Shown: positions 57,016 through 64,000 of the stretch, piece by piece | Layout: each line of letters begins with the position of its first letter | How positions within the stretch are numbered: the first letter of the stretch is position 1 | DNA from: Bacillota bacterium | GTDB lineage: Bacteria; Bacillota; Clostridia; Caldicoprobacterales; DTU083 | Assembly: GCA_029549985.1 (NCBI GenBank) | Contig: JAKPIB010000017.1 | Coordinates: forward strand, 90,401 to 154,400 | Reading direction: 5' to 3' | Length of the DNA stretch: 64,000 nt | The notes under the pieces: model-generated | What the model saw: the letters and a program-made list of their open reading frames with translations, nothing else | Told to the model about the DNA's origin: nothing | The model's database searches: none | Made by a program: the position numbers and the translations under genes

Positions 57016-57873
57016 TCAGGCTATGCTGTTGTAAAGTCTGGCAAGCTCTTCAAGGCTTAAGGTCTCCGCCCTCCGTCTGGGGTCTATGCCTGCTGAGGCC
57101 AGCCTATGTGTCAGGTCCTCCTTGCCAAGATCAGTCAGGCCCGAGGCCAACAGGGTGTTGAGCAGGGTCTTCCTCCGCTGGCTGAACAGGGCGCTTATCA
57201 TCCTGAAAAAACCGGCCTTGTCCTTGACCATGACAGGAGGCTCATCCCGCCGTTCCAGGGCTATGACCACGGAGTCTACCTTAGGTGGCGGCATGAACAC
57301 ACTGGCAGGCGCCCTGGCAACGATCCTGGGCCTGGTATAATACTGCACGGCTACGGTCAATGCGCCATAATCCTTGGTCCCGGGGGCTGCCGACATCCGT
57401 TCGGCCACCTCCTTCTGGACCATGATGACTATCGTGGTAAAGGGCAGGTCCTCCTCCAGAAACCTCATTATGATAGGCGTAGTTATGTAATAGGGAAGGT
57501 TGGCTACCACCTTGAAGGGGCTGCCGGAGAACACATCCGCCGCCAGCCTGCCTATATCCAGCTTGAGGATGTCGCCATGGATCACCCTTACGTTGTCCAG
57601 GCCCTCCAGGGTCTCCTCGAGCACAGGCAAAAGCCTCTTGTCTATCTCTACAGCTGCGACAAATGCAGCTTTTTCGGCCAGGGCACGGGTCAGGGTGCCG
57701 ACGCCCGGCCCGACCTCCAGGCAATAGTCGGAGCTTGTGACCCTGGCTCCTTCTATGATCTTGTTCAAGATGTTCCTGTCAATCAGAAAGTTCTGCCCCA
57801 GGCTCTTGCTGAAATGAAAACCATGCCGCTCAAGCAGCTCTTTCAAGTATCTTGGCGATGTCAGGGACTGCAT
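57016..57873 (-). CDS. rsmA: 16S rRNA dimethyladenosine transferase
   Basis: A 285-residue KsgA-type enzyme that dimethylates two adjacent adenines near the 3' end of 16S rRNA. Motifs: FSKSLGQNFLIDRNIL, CLEVGPGVGTLTRALAEKA (SAM), VVANLPYYITTPIIMRFLEE (catalytic NLPY) and FMPPPKVDSVVI. It lies with yabE-like, tatD and metG genes in the Bacillus order, although the rnmV gene usually found between is absent here. Confidence 0.95.
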   Translation of the reverse strand: MQSLTSPRYLKELLERHGFHFSKSLGQNFLIDRNILNKIIEGARVTSSDYCLEVGPGVGTLTRALAEKAAFVAAVEIDKRLLPVLEETLEGLDNVRVIHGDILKLDIGRLAADVFSGSPFKVVANLPYYITTPIIMRFLEEDLPFTTIVIMVQKEVAERMSAAPGTKDYGALTVAVQYYTRPRIVARAPASVFMPPPKVDSVVIALERRDEPPVMVKDKAGFFRMISALFSQRRKTLLNTLLASGLTDLGKEDLTHRLASAGIDPRRRAETLSLEELARLYNSIA

Positions 57874-57900
57874 CCGCTACCTCCTTGTGTTATATATGCG

Positions 57901-57931
57901 CAAAAGGAAAGGGCAGAATACTTATCTGCCC
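57901..57931 (-). terminator. Terminator of the yabE-like gene
   Basis: GGGCAGA/TCTGCCC with a 7-base loop, followed on the minus strand by TTTCCTTTTG; 8 bases after the stop. Confidence 0.85.
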
Positions 57932-57938
57932 CTGTGTG

Positions 57939-59012
57939 TCAATCCAGAATATAGACTGTTACGTTTCTGACTCCCCAAATCTTAGTAGTACTTTCATCTT
58001 CCATATAGATGTCGATCTTGTTGCCCTTGATGCCACCACCCCTGTCTTCAACAACGAAGATGCCGCTTATCGTCACGCCCCGTTTTTTCCAGAACTCGAC
58101 AAGCTCGGGTATATATACCCTGGTGCCAAAGGGGATCGACTTTGGTGCTGCTATCGTATGATAAGGCTTTACCTTCTTGCCGCTGGCAGTTATGCCATAG
58201 TAGCGGTCACCGGGCTTTTTGCCGGTGCTTTCATAGCCGGCCGTATAGGCAGTAGCCCTCATCGTCATTGCCTTGGTGTATTTCTCTTTCGTACCGCGGG
58301 ATGCTATCAGGACAAACTTTGCCGTGCCTTTTTCAACCACGCGGTCCTGGGGCTGTCTGACTACCGTCTCGCTGACTACTGTACGGGAGACTTCCTCACC
58401 GTCACGGTAAACTACCTGTATCCTTCTCTCCAGCACACCTTCCTTGCCTTCGCTTATTACTCTGGTAACTCCCTCTTCCAGATCATTGTTTTTCTTTGTG
58501 ACTACCTTGTAGGGGATGCTTTCGGTCTCAACAATGAGGTCTTCGTCGATTCGCGTAACTTTTATCGAATCCCTTGGTTTGACAACTGTATCTAAGGGAA
58601 TGTTTATCAAATCATTCTCTCCTAAGGTAACACCGGCTTTGTCCAGAAAATCCTTTACTGTACCCCCGGTAAGGTAAACAGTAGTAGTTTTACCGTCAGC
58701 GGTCACATCTATTGCCATAGCCCGCTTTATGGTGATGCTTGTTTCGTCCTTTAGTGCTTCGTTGACACCCGGGGTCACTTCGTCTCCGGGTCCCAGCTCT
58801 ATATCATATCTTGCTAAGATGTCTGCTACTTTTGTGTCAAATGTCTGAAAGCTTATGCTATACCCATCGTAGTTCAGCGTAACCTGCCTGGTCCTGCTGC
58901 GCAGCCGCTGGGTAAGCATCAATGTTGCGCTGCCGGCAACTATGAGAGCTATCATGAGTACCAGCGTGATCCTGGCCCATGCATAGCCCCGTCTGTGTGA
59001 AGACATATTCAC
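57939..59012 (-). CDS. Cell-wall protein with DUF348, G5 and 3D domains (YabE/RpfB-like)
   Basis: A 357-residue secreted or anchored protein. After an N-terminal membrane segment (residues 16-33) come DUF348 ubiquitin-like repeats (VTLNYDGYSISFQTFDTKV, KRAMAIDVTADGKTTTVYL), a G5 domain (VETESIPYKVVTKKNNDLEEG, then RRIQVVYRDGEEVSRTVV), and a 3D domain (TASGKKVKPYHTIAAP, FVVEDRGGGIKGNKIDIYM) with the three aspartates. Such proteins remodel peptidoglycan, often during spore outgrowth. A perfect promoter lies upstream. Confidence 0.9.
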   Translation of the reverse strand: MNMSSHRRGYAWARITLVLMIALIVAGSATLMLTQRLRSRTRQVTLNYDGYSISFQTFDTKVADILARYDIELGPGDEVTPGVNEALKDETSITIKRAMAIDVTADGKTTTVYLTGGTVKDFLDKAGVTLGENDLINIPLDTVVKPRDSIKVTRIDEDLIVETESIPYKVVTKKNNDLEEGVTRVISEGKEGVLERRIQVVYRDGEEVSRTVVSETVVRQPQDRVVEKGTAKFVLIASRGTKEKYTKAMTMRATAYTAGYESTGKKPGDRYYGITASGKKVKPYHTIAAPKSIPFGTRVYIPELVEFWKKRGVTISGIFVVEDRGGGIKGNKIDIYMEDESTTKIWGVRNVTVYILD

Positions 59013-59052
59013 CCTCCTTCAATAATCTAGGAAACGGGGAGTTGATGGTATC

Positions 59053-59081
59053 ATTGTAATACATTCTTAATATTTTGTCAA
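59053..59081 (-). promoter_or_regulatory. Sigma-A promoter of the yabE-like gene
   Basis: TTGACA (59081-59076), 17 bases, TACAAT (59058-59053) on the minus strand, 41 bases before the start codon. Confidence 0.8.
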
Positions 59082-59245
59082 AGCTTTTTAACATTTTGGG
59101 ACCTGCACCAGGAAATCGCAAGCCCGTATTCAAGATTATACCTTTTTATATAGGGTTTTATACATACGTCTGTATAACATACCATCAAGCTTCCGGAGCC
59201 TAGATGCAAAAGAGGGCAGCAAGCCTGGTAGCCGGCCGGCTCAGG

Positions 59246-60019
59246 CTATGTCCGATCTATGCCGAAAAGGGCGCATGCATTCTCAAGGGTCACCCTGGCC
59301 ACCTCAGCCATATCCAGGCCCCGTATCTCTGCGATGCGCTCGGCGACCAGCCTGACCAGCCCGGGATCGTTGCGGCTGCCGCGGAAGGGGTGGGGAGTCA
59401 TATAGGGGCAGTCAGTCTCTATCAAAAGTTCTTCCAGGGGCACGTATTTTGCAACTTCTACCGGCCTGGCGGCATTTTTGAAGGTCACAGCTCCCCCAAG
59501 GGCGATTTTCAGGCCAAGGTCAAGGAAGTCCCCGGCCATTTCCCGGCTGCCTGAATAGCAGTGCATGACGCCGCCCTTCAATACAGACCTGTGGGCCCTG
59601 AGTATATCCAGGGTATCGCCGTGGGCTTCCCTGTCATGTATTATCACAGGCAGGCCGAGCTCTCCTGCCAGCGCCAGCTGCTGGGCGAACCGCTCCCGCT
59701 GGATATCCCTGGGGGAAAAATCGTAGTGGTAATCCAGCCCGATCTCGCCTATGGCAACCACCTTTTCAGCTTTGGTCATCTCCGCCAGGGCTTTCAGATC
59801 GGAGTCTTTCATATTGGCAGCATCGTGGGGGTGGACCCCTACGGATGCATATATGAATGAATAGGTTTCTGCCAGTTTTACGGACAGGCGGGAAGACTTC
59901 ATATCCGCCCCCGCATTGAGCACATAGGAAATGCCCCGTTTGGGCAGCTCCCTTATCAGCTCGTGCCTGTCCTCGTCAAATCTTTTATCGTCCAGATGGG
60001 CATGGCTGTCAAAAAGCAT
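59246..60019 (-). CDS. TatD-family metal-dependent DNase
   Basis: A 257-residue TIM-barrel hydrolase: MLFDSHAHLDDKRFDEDR (metal His pair), VVAIGEIGLDYHYDFSP, LPVIIHDREAHGDTLDIL, GGVMHCYSGSREMAGDFL, and ELLIETDCPYMTPHPFRG. TatD enzymes act on DNA ends in repair or quality control. It starts 14 bases after metG, as in Bacillus metS-yabD. Confidence 0.93.
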   Translation of the reverse strand: MLFDSHAHLDDKRFDEDRHELIRELPKRGISYVLNAGADMKSSRLSVKLAETYSFIYASVGVHPHDAANMKDSDLKALAEMTKAEKVVAIGEIGLDYHYDFSPRDIQRERFAQQLALAGELGLPVIIHDREAHGDTLDILRAHRSVLKGGVMHCYSGSREMAGDFLDLGLKIALGGAVTFKNAARPVEVAKYVPLEELLIETDCPYMTPHPFRGSRNDPGLVRLVAERIAEIRGLDMAEVARVTLENACALFGIDRT

Positions 60020-60033
60020 CTTGTGTCAACCCC

Positions 60034-62070
60034 TTAATTTACTTTTGCCCCGCTTTCGATCTCACCGGATACTGAAACGACCTCCAGCTTCCCGCTTGAG
60101 TCGGAAGCAGCGAGTATCATCCCCTCGGAGAGGATCCCCCTCAGCTTGACCGGCTTAAGGTTCGCTATGATCACGACATTTTTACCGACGAGGTCCTGGG
60201 GCTCATAATGCCTGGCTATGCCTGACACCACCTGGCGGCTTTGTCCACCCACGTCCAGGGTCAGCTTCAAAAGCTTGTCGGCTTTCTCGACCTTCTCCGC
60301 TGCTATGACCCTGGCGACCCTGAGGTCGAGCTTTGCAAAGTCATCTATAGTGATCTCCGGCAGGCTTTCCCGGCCTTCTGCTTCCTTGCCGGCGGCCTGA
60401 ACCCCTGCCTGTTTTGATTCACTGCTTCTTGCTCCGTCCTCCTTTGCCGCACCGCTGCCGGACCCATTGCCGTTTGCGGCGCCGTCGCTGTCCTTTTTGC
60501 TTTCAGTCAGGTGCTCGAGGGCCTTGAGCTCTTCAGCTACATCCAGCCTGGGGAATATGACCTCGCCGCGGCAGACCCTGGTTCCCGGCTTCAGCCTGCC
60601 AAATTCCTTCAGGCTGTCCCATGAAACCTCATCCTTTATGCCAAGCTGTCTCTGGATCTCAACGGGGGTCCGGGTCATGAAGGGCGATATCAGGACCGAT
60701 ATGAAGCGCAGGGACTCAGCCAGGTGGTACAGGACCGTTGTCAGGCGGGCCTTGCCCTCTTCGGTCTTTGCCAGCACCCAGGGGGCAGTCTCATCGATAT
60801 ACTTGTTGGTCCTGCCTACCAGCCTCCAGATCTCAGACAGGGCATTGCTGAAAAGGAGCTGGTCCATCAGGCCTTCTACCCTGCCCGGAGTAGCCAGGGC
60901 CAGGGCTTCAAGGTCCTTGTCCAGGTCAGTGGGCTCGCCGGGAGCGGGTACCTCGCCGCCGAAGTACTTGTCGATCATAGCCACTGTCCTGCTCACGAGG
61001 TTGCCCAGGTCATTGGCCAGATCCGAGTTGATCCTGTTTATCAGGGCCTCATTGGAGAAGACCCCGTCTGCGCCGAAGGGGACTTCCCTTAAAAGGAAAT
61101 ACCTGATCGCATCCAGGCCGTACCTGTCCACCAGGACTACGGGGTCGACCACGTTGCCCTTGGATTTGGACATCTTGCCGCCCTCCAGGATGAGCCAGCC
61201 GTGGCCGAACACCTGCCTGGGCAGGGGCAGCTCCAGGGCCATAAGCATGATGGGCCATATGATCGTATGGAAGCGCACGATCTCCTTGCCTACGAGATGG
61301 ACATCAGCCGGCCAGAACTTCCTGATCCTCTCGTCATCCTCGCTTAGGTACCCTAGAGCGGATATATAGTTGGACAGGGCATCCAGCCAGACATAGATCA
61401 CATGCTGGCCGTCAAAGGGAACGGGTATGCCCCACTTGAAGGAGGTCCTGGATACGCACAGGTCCTCCAGGCCCGGCCTGAGGAAGTTGTTGAGCATCTC
61501 ATTCTGCCTTGACTGGGGCTGGATGAACTCCGGATGCTCCTCGATGTACTTGATGAGCCTGTCCTGGTATTTGCTCAGCTTGAAGAAATAGGACTCCTCC
61601 CGGACCCTTTCTACCGGGCGGCCGCAGTCAGGGCAGTTGCCGTCTGCCAGCTGGTGCTCAGTCCAGAAGGACTCGCAGGGCGTGCAGTACCAGCCCTCGT
61701 ACTCACTCTTGTAGATGTCCCCCTGGTCATAAAGCTTCTGGAATATCTTCTGGACGACAGCCTCATGGCGCTTGTCCGTCGTCCTTATAAAATCGTCATA
61801 GCTTATGTCAAGCAGCTTCCAAAGCTCCTTGATGCCGGCAACGATCCTGTCCACATACTCCTTGGGGGTCACCTTGTTCTCCCTGGCTATTTTCTCGATT
61901 TTCTGGCCATGCTCATCGGTGCCGGTCAGGAACATGACCTCATAGCCTGTCAGCCTTTTGAAGCGCGCCATGGCATCGGCTGCGACTGTAGTATAGGAAT
62001 GCCCGATGTGAAGCTTGTCACTGGGATAGTATATGGGTGTCGTGATATAAAAGGTCTTTTTCTCTGGCAT
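60034..62070 (-). CDS. metG: Methionyl-tRNA synthetase
   Basis: A 678-residue class I synthetase. The HIGH motif is IGHSYTT-type (KLHIGHSYT), the KMSKS motif is KMSKSKGNV, and the zinc knuckle (CTPCESFW with CPDC) is present. The C-terminal EMAPII/tRNA-binding domain (IDDFAKLDLRVARVIAAEKV) is kept, joined by a low-complexity Ser/Gly/Ala/Glu linker. ATG 62070 follows AAAGGAAG; the frame to 62163 reads through the T-box leader. Controlled by that T-box. Confidence 0.95.
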   Translation of the reverse strand: MPEKKTFYITTPIYYPSDKLHIGHSYTTVAADAMARFKRLTGYEVMFLTGTDEHGQKIEKIARENKVTPKEYVDRIVAGIKELWKLLDISYDDFIRTTDKRHEAVVQKIFQKLYDQGDIYKSEYEGWYCTPCESFWTEHQLADGNCPDCGRPVERVREESYFFKLSKYQDRLIKYIEEHPEFIQPQSRQNEMLNNFLRPGLEDLCVSRTSFKWGIPVPFDGQHVIYVWLDALSNYISALGYLSEDDERIRKFWPADVHLVGKEIVRFHTIIWPIMLMALELPLPRQVFGHGWLILEGGKMSKSKGNVVDPVVLVDRYGLDAIRYFLLREVPFGADGVFSNEALINRINSDLANDLGNLVSRTVAMIDKYFGGEVPAPGEPTDLDKDLEALALATPGRVEGLMDQLLFSNALSEIWRLVGRTNKYIDETAPWVLAKTEEGKARLTTVLYHLAESLRFISVLISPFMTRTPVEIQRQLGIKDEVSWDSLKEFGRLKPGTRVCRGEVIFPRLDVAEELKALEHLTESKKDSDGAANGNGSGSGAAKEDGARSSESKQAGVQAAGKEAEGRESLPEITIDDFAKLDLRVARVIAAEKVEKADKLLKLTLDVGGQSRQVVSGIARHYEPQDLVGKNVVIIANLKPVKLRGILSEGMILAASDSSGKLEVVSVSGEIESGAKVN

Positions 62071-62097
62071 ACTGAAACTTCCTTTCATAAGATGATA

Positions 62098-62357
62098 TAA
62101 AAAGCCCCTCACCGGACTAGGGGCGAGGGGCACGCGGTACCACCCTATTTCGTCATTGATCATGACCTCATTGCAGTGACTGACATCACCTGATTTGCTA
62201 ACGGTATCCGCCGCAGCAGCTTACTTGTCTTTCGGCTGCTTCACTCCGGGGCCATGTTCAGCAAATCCCTCTGCCGCCGGCTTTCACCTGACCCGGCTCT
62301 CTTTCAGGCAGCGTCGTTTGCCTACTCTTCCCTTCATTGTGTTTATCAGTATGTTTT
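62098..62357 (-). promoter_or_regulatory. T-box leader of metG (Met specifier)
   Basis: The minus-strand leader has the invariant T-box AGGGTGGTACCGCG (62145-62132), an AGAGAG element and GGTGAAAGCC apical loop in stem I, and a specifier loop with the codon ATG (62255-62253, context GAACATGGCC). A GCCCCTC/GAGGGGC terminator with a T run follows (62131-62098). Uncharged tRNA-Met should bind and prevent termination, so metG rises when methionine is scarce. Confidence 0.92.
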
Positions 62358-62363
62358 GATTAA

Positions 62364-62392
62364 ATTATAATAATATATGATTGCGGTGTCAA
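62364..62392 (-). promoter_or_regulatory. Consensus sigma-A promoter of the metG T-box transcript
   Basis: TTGACA (62392-62387), exactly 17 bases, TATAAT (62369-62364) on the minus strand, a full consensus match. The -35 box contains the TGA stop codon of the upstream gene. Confidence 0.92.
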
Positions 62393-63549
62393 TTGATATT
62401 TGAGTCTGTCATATCAGCCTGGCCGGCCGGGCTGAGCTTTTTCAGGTAGCACCTGCGCTTTTTGTGCTGGGTCGTCGGGAAGTGCTTCCATTGGCCCTGC
62501 ACCTTGAAGTTGGTTTCGAGCTCCGGATTGCAGTAGGCCGTCTTGATCCCGTTCTTCCAGCATGCCTCAGCAAAGCTGGTCATCAGCAGGGAATTCACTC
62601 CCTTGTTCTGCATATCCGGCCTTACGGCCACCAGCAGCAGGTCGACGCTGTCGTTTTTCTTGAGCGCCTTGAGAAGCTTCAAAAATCCAAAGGGTACGAG
62701 CTTGCCCCTGGTCTCTATCAAAGCTTTCCCAAGAGAAGGGATCCCTATACCGAAGGCTGCCAGCTTGCCGTCCTTGTCAACGACCAGCTTGATGAAGTCA
62801 GGATTGATAGAGCTGAAATACTGCTTGATATAGAATTCGATCTGGGCTTCTGTCAGGGGCACCACATTGTAAAGGTCCTTGTATGCCACGTTGATGAGCT
62901 CGAATATCTCGTGTCCATAAGGCAGGATGTCCTTGGCCTTCTTGAACGACAATACCTTTACGTTCAGGCGCTGCTGGGTCTTTTCAGCGATCTTCAGTAT
63001 GTTCTCCGGCAGCTTATCAGGTACCGAGATGGTGTACTCCAGCCAATCCACATCCTTGACATATCCGTTGTTTTCAAGGTGCCTTGTGTAGTAAGGGTGA
63101 TTGTAGATGGTGGTGAATGAGCCCAGCTCATCGAAGCCTTCGATCAGCAGCCCTTCCTTGTCCAGATCGCAGAATCCCATGGGGCCCTGTACGCCTGTCA
63201 TCCCTTCCTCGATGGCCCAATCCTCGACCTTCTTGAGCAGGGCCGCAGCGACCTCTGCGTCGTCGATCAGGTCAAACCATCCGAAACGGGCATTCTTAGT
63301 GTTCCATATCTTGTTTGCCCTGTCATTGATGATACCGGCTATCCTCCCTACCAGCTTGCCATCCTTGTAAGCCAGCCAGTATCTTGCGCGGCAGTACTCA
63401 AAGGCCGGGTTTTTTTCCTTCCGCAGCGTGTTCATCTCATCGAATCTGAGCGGTGGCACCCAGTTCGGATGACCTGAATACAGCTTGTACGGAAAATTGA
63501 TGAAGGCTTTGAGCTGCTTTCGTGTCTTGACTTCTACTATCCTTAGCAA
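62389..63549 (-). CDS. GNAT-fold acyltransferase-like protein (function unknown)
   Basis: A 386-residue protein with two acetyltransferase-like halves. The N-terminal half reads RIVEVKTRKQLKAFINFPY, KDGKLVGRIAGIINDRAN, and VEDWAIEEGMTGVQGPMGF; the C-terminal half has DLLLVAVRPDMQNKGVNSLL, where the QNKGV loop would hold CoA. The start is TTG 63549 with GGGGGG upstream. Related proteins are annotated as N-acetyltransferase or hypothetical; no substrate is apparent. It ends inside the metG promoter. Confidence 0.7.
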   Translation of the reverse strand: MLRIVEVKTRKQLKAFINFPYKLYSGHPNWVPPLRFDEMNTLRKEKNPAFEYCRARYWLAYKDGKLVGRIAGIINDRANKIWNTKNARFGWFDLIDDAEVAAALLKKVEDWAIEEGMTGVQGPMGFCDLDKEGLLIEGFDELGSFTTIYNHPYYTRHLENNGYVKDVDWLEYTISVPDKLPENILKIAEKTQQRLNVKVLSFKKAKDILPYGHEIFELINVAYKDLYNVVPLTEAQIEFYIKQYFSSINPDFIKLVVDKDGKLAAFGIGIPSLGKALIETRGKLVPFGFLKLLKALKKNDSVDLLLVAVRPDMQNKGVNSLLMTSFAEACWKNGIKTAYCNPELETNFKVQGQWKHFPTTQHKKRRCYLKKLSPAGQADMTDSNIN

Positions 63550-63595
63550 AGCTATGTCCCCCCTTATATTATATTGATTTATTTTTAGGTCGGCA

Positions 63596-64000
63596 TCAGC
63601 TTTCCCGGACCTTGTCGAGCAGCTTTACAACGCCGTCCTGATACAGGCCGATGACCGGCGCTGCATTTTCAGTCAGGCAATATTCCAGGTCCGCAGTCAG
63701 GCCCAATGCCGCCAGCTTTTTATAATGCACGGTATCCTTCAGCGCTTCGTGAATTCTACCGCTGGCATTATCATAGATATCTGCAGCCACACGCGCCAGG
63801 TCATCCATATCCACGTCAGTCCTCATTTTTATCCGGTTTATGACCGCGCCTGCAGTGATACAGTCGTCGAGAGAGAATCTGCCCTCTGTGCCTGCGCAGA
63901 CAAAGACCGTATCGCAGCCTGAAGCCAGGATATACTCAGCAACGGCATCCACGTTGATCATGCCGCATACGATGACCGATTTGGCATCGGAAGTCATCTT
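63596..64000 (-). CDS. ComB-like 2-phosphosulfolactate phosphatase, C-terminal part
   Basis: The last 135 residues of a protein that continues past the window edge. The sequence VAEYILASGCDTVFVCAGTEG, then RFSLDDCITAGAVINRI and LAALGLTADLEYCLTEN, matches the C-terminal domain of ComB, which hydrolyses 2-phosphosulfolactate in coenzyme M synthesis; bacterial homologues exist whose substrate is often unknown. The N-terminal half, including most active-site residues, is not visible. Confidence 0.72.
   Translation of the reverse strand, partial: KMTSDAKSVIVCGMINVDAVAEYILASGCDTVFVCAGTEGRFSLDDCITAGAVINRIKMRTDVDMDDLARVAADIYDNASGRIHEALKDTVHYKKLAALGLTADLEYCLTENAAPVIGLYQDGVVKLLDKVRES

Overview
The window looks like a chromosomal segment of an anaerobic, endospore-forming Firmicute of the clostridial kind. 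Evidence: spo0A, spoIIR, the sleB-ypeB germination pair, an sspF-type spore protein, a SPOCS/LysM protein and veg; a Na+-type V-ATPase where Bacillus carries its F-ATPase; strong GGAGG ribosome binding sites; TTGACA/TATAAT promoters; T-box and c-di-AMP (ydaO) leader RNAs; many simple hairpin-plus-T terminators. Most genes are on the minus strand. GC is moderate, apart from one very AT-rich islet near 4.4-4.7 kb.

Layout. 0-6.3 kb: the start of a glycosyltransferase; a c-di-AMP riboswitch driving a KamA-family aminomutase whose substrate residues match glutamate 2,3-aminomutase (beta-glutamate, an osmolyte), followed by a fused MalF/MalG-like membrane protein; a flavodoxin gene broken by the AT-rich islet; a DUF362 protein; a Cys-rich mini-protein. 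6.3-13.3 kb: methyltransferase and XRE regulator, a MarR-controlled heterodimeric ABC exporter, a decayed methyltransferase, tRNA-Ala(CGC). 13.4-23.8 kb: an orphan PstS-like protein, a complete Opp/Dpp-type importer operon, a ferritin-like/VIT protein and a hypothetical protein. 23.8-33.8 kb: rpiA-upp followed by the nine-gene V-ATPase operon. 34-45 kb: O-antigen-ligase-like protein, then a conserved core block (ywlE-like phosphatase, sua5/ywlC, ZIP transporter, prfA, prmC, DUF1385, rpmE, rho, DUF1934, murI). 44.8-55 kb: sporulation and germination genes, with ispE, veg, a degenerate phosphohexomutase, a DnaA-box cluster and spo0A. 55-64 kb: an acidic-linker protein, rsmA, yabE-like, tatD, metG with its T-box, a GNAT-like protein and the end of a comB-like gene.

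How it fits together. The 24-48 kb and 51-62 kb parts recall two blocks that flank oriC in Bacillus subtilis (rho-rpmE-prfA-prmC-spoIIR-ywlC-mntP-ywlE-rpiB-upp-atp, and metS-yabD-yabE-ksgA-veg-sspF-ispE), but with non-homologous replacements: V-ATPase for F-ATPase, ZIP for MntP, rpiA for rpiB. The items most worth follow-up are the c-di-AMP-controlled beta-glutamate locus with its odd fused permease, the phosphohexomutase homologue that has lost four active-site loops and has its ribosome binding site inside a hairpin, and the DnaA-box cluster just upstream of it. All assignments come from reading the sequence; no database search was run.
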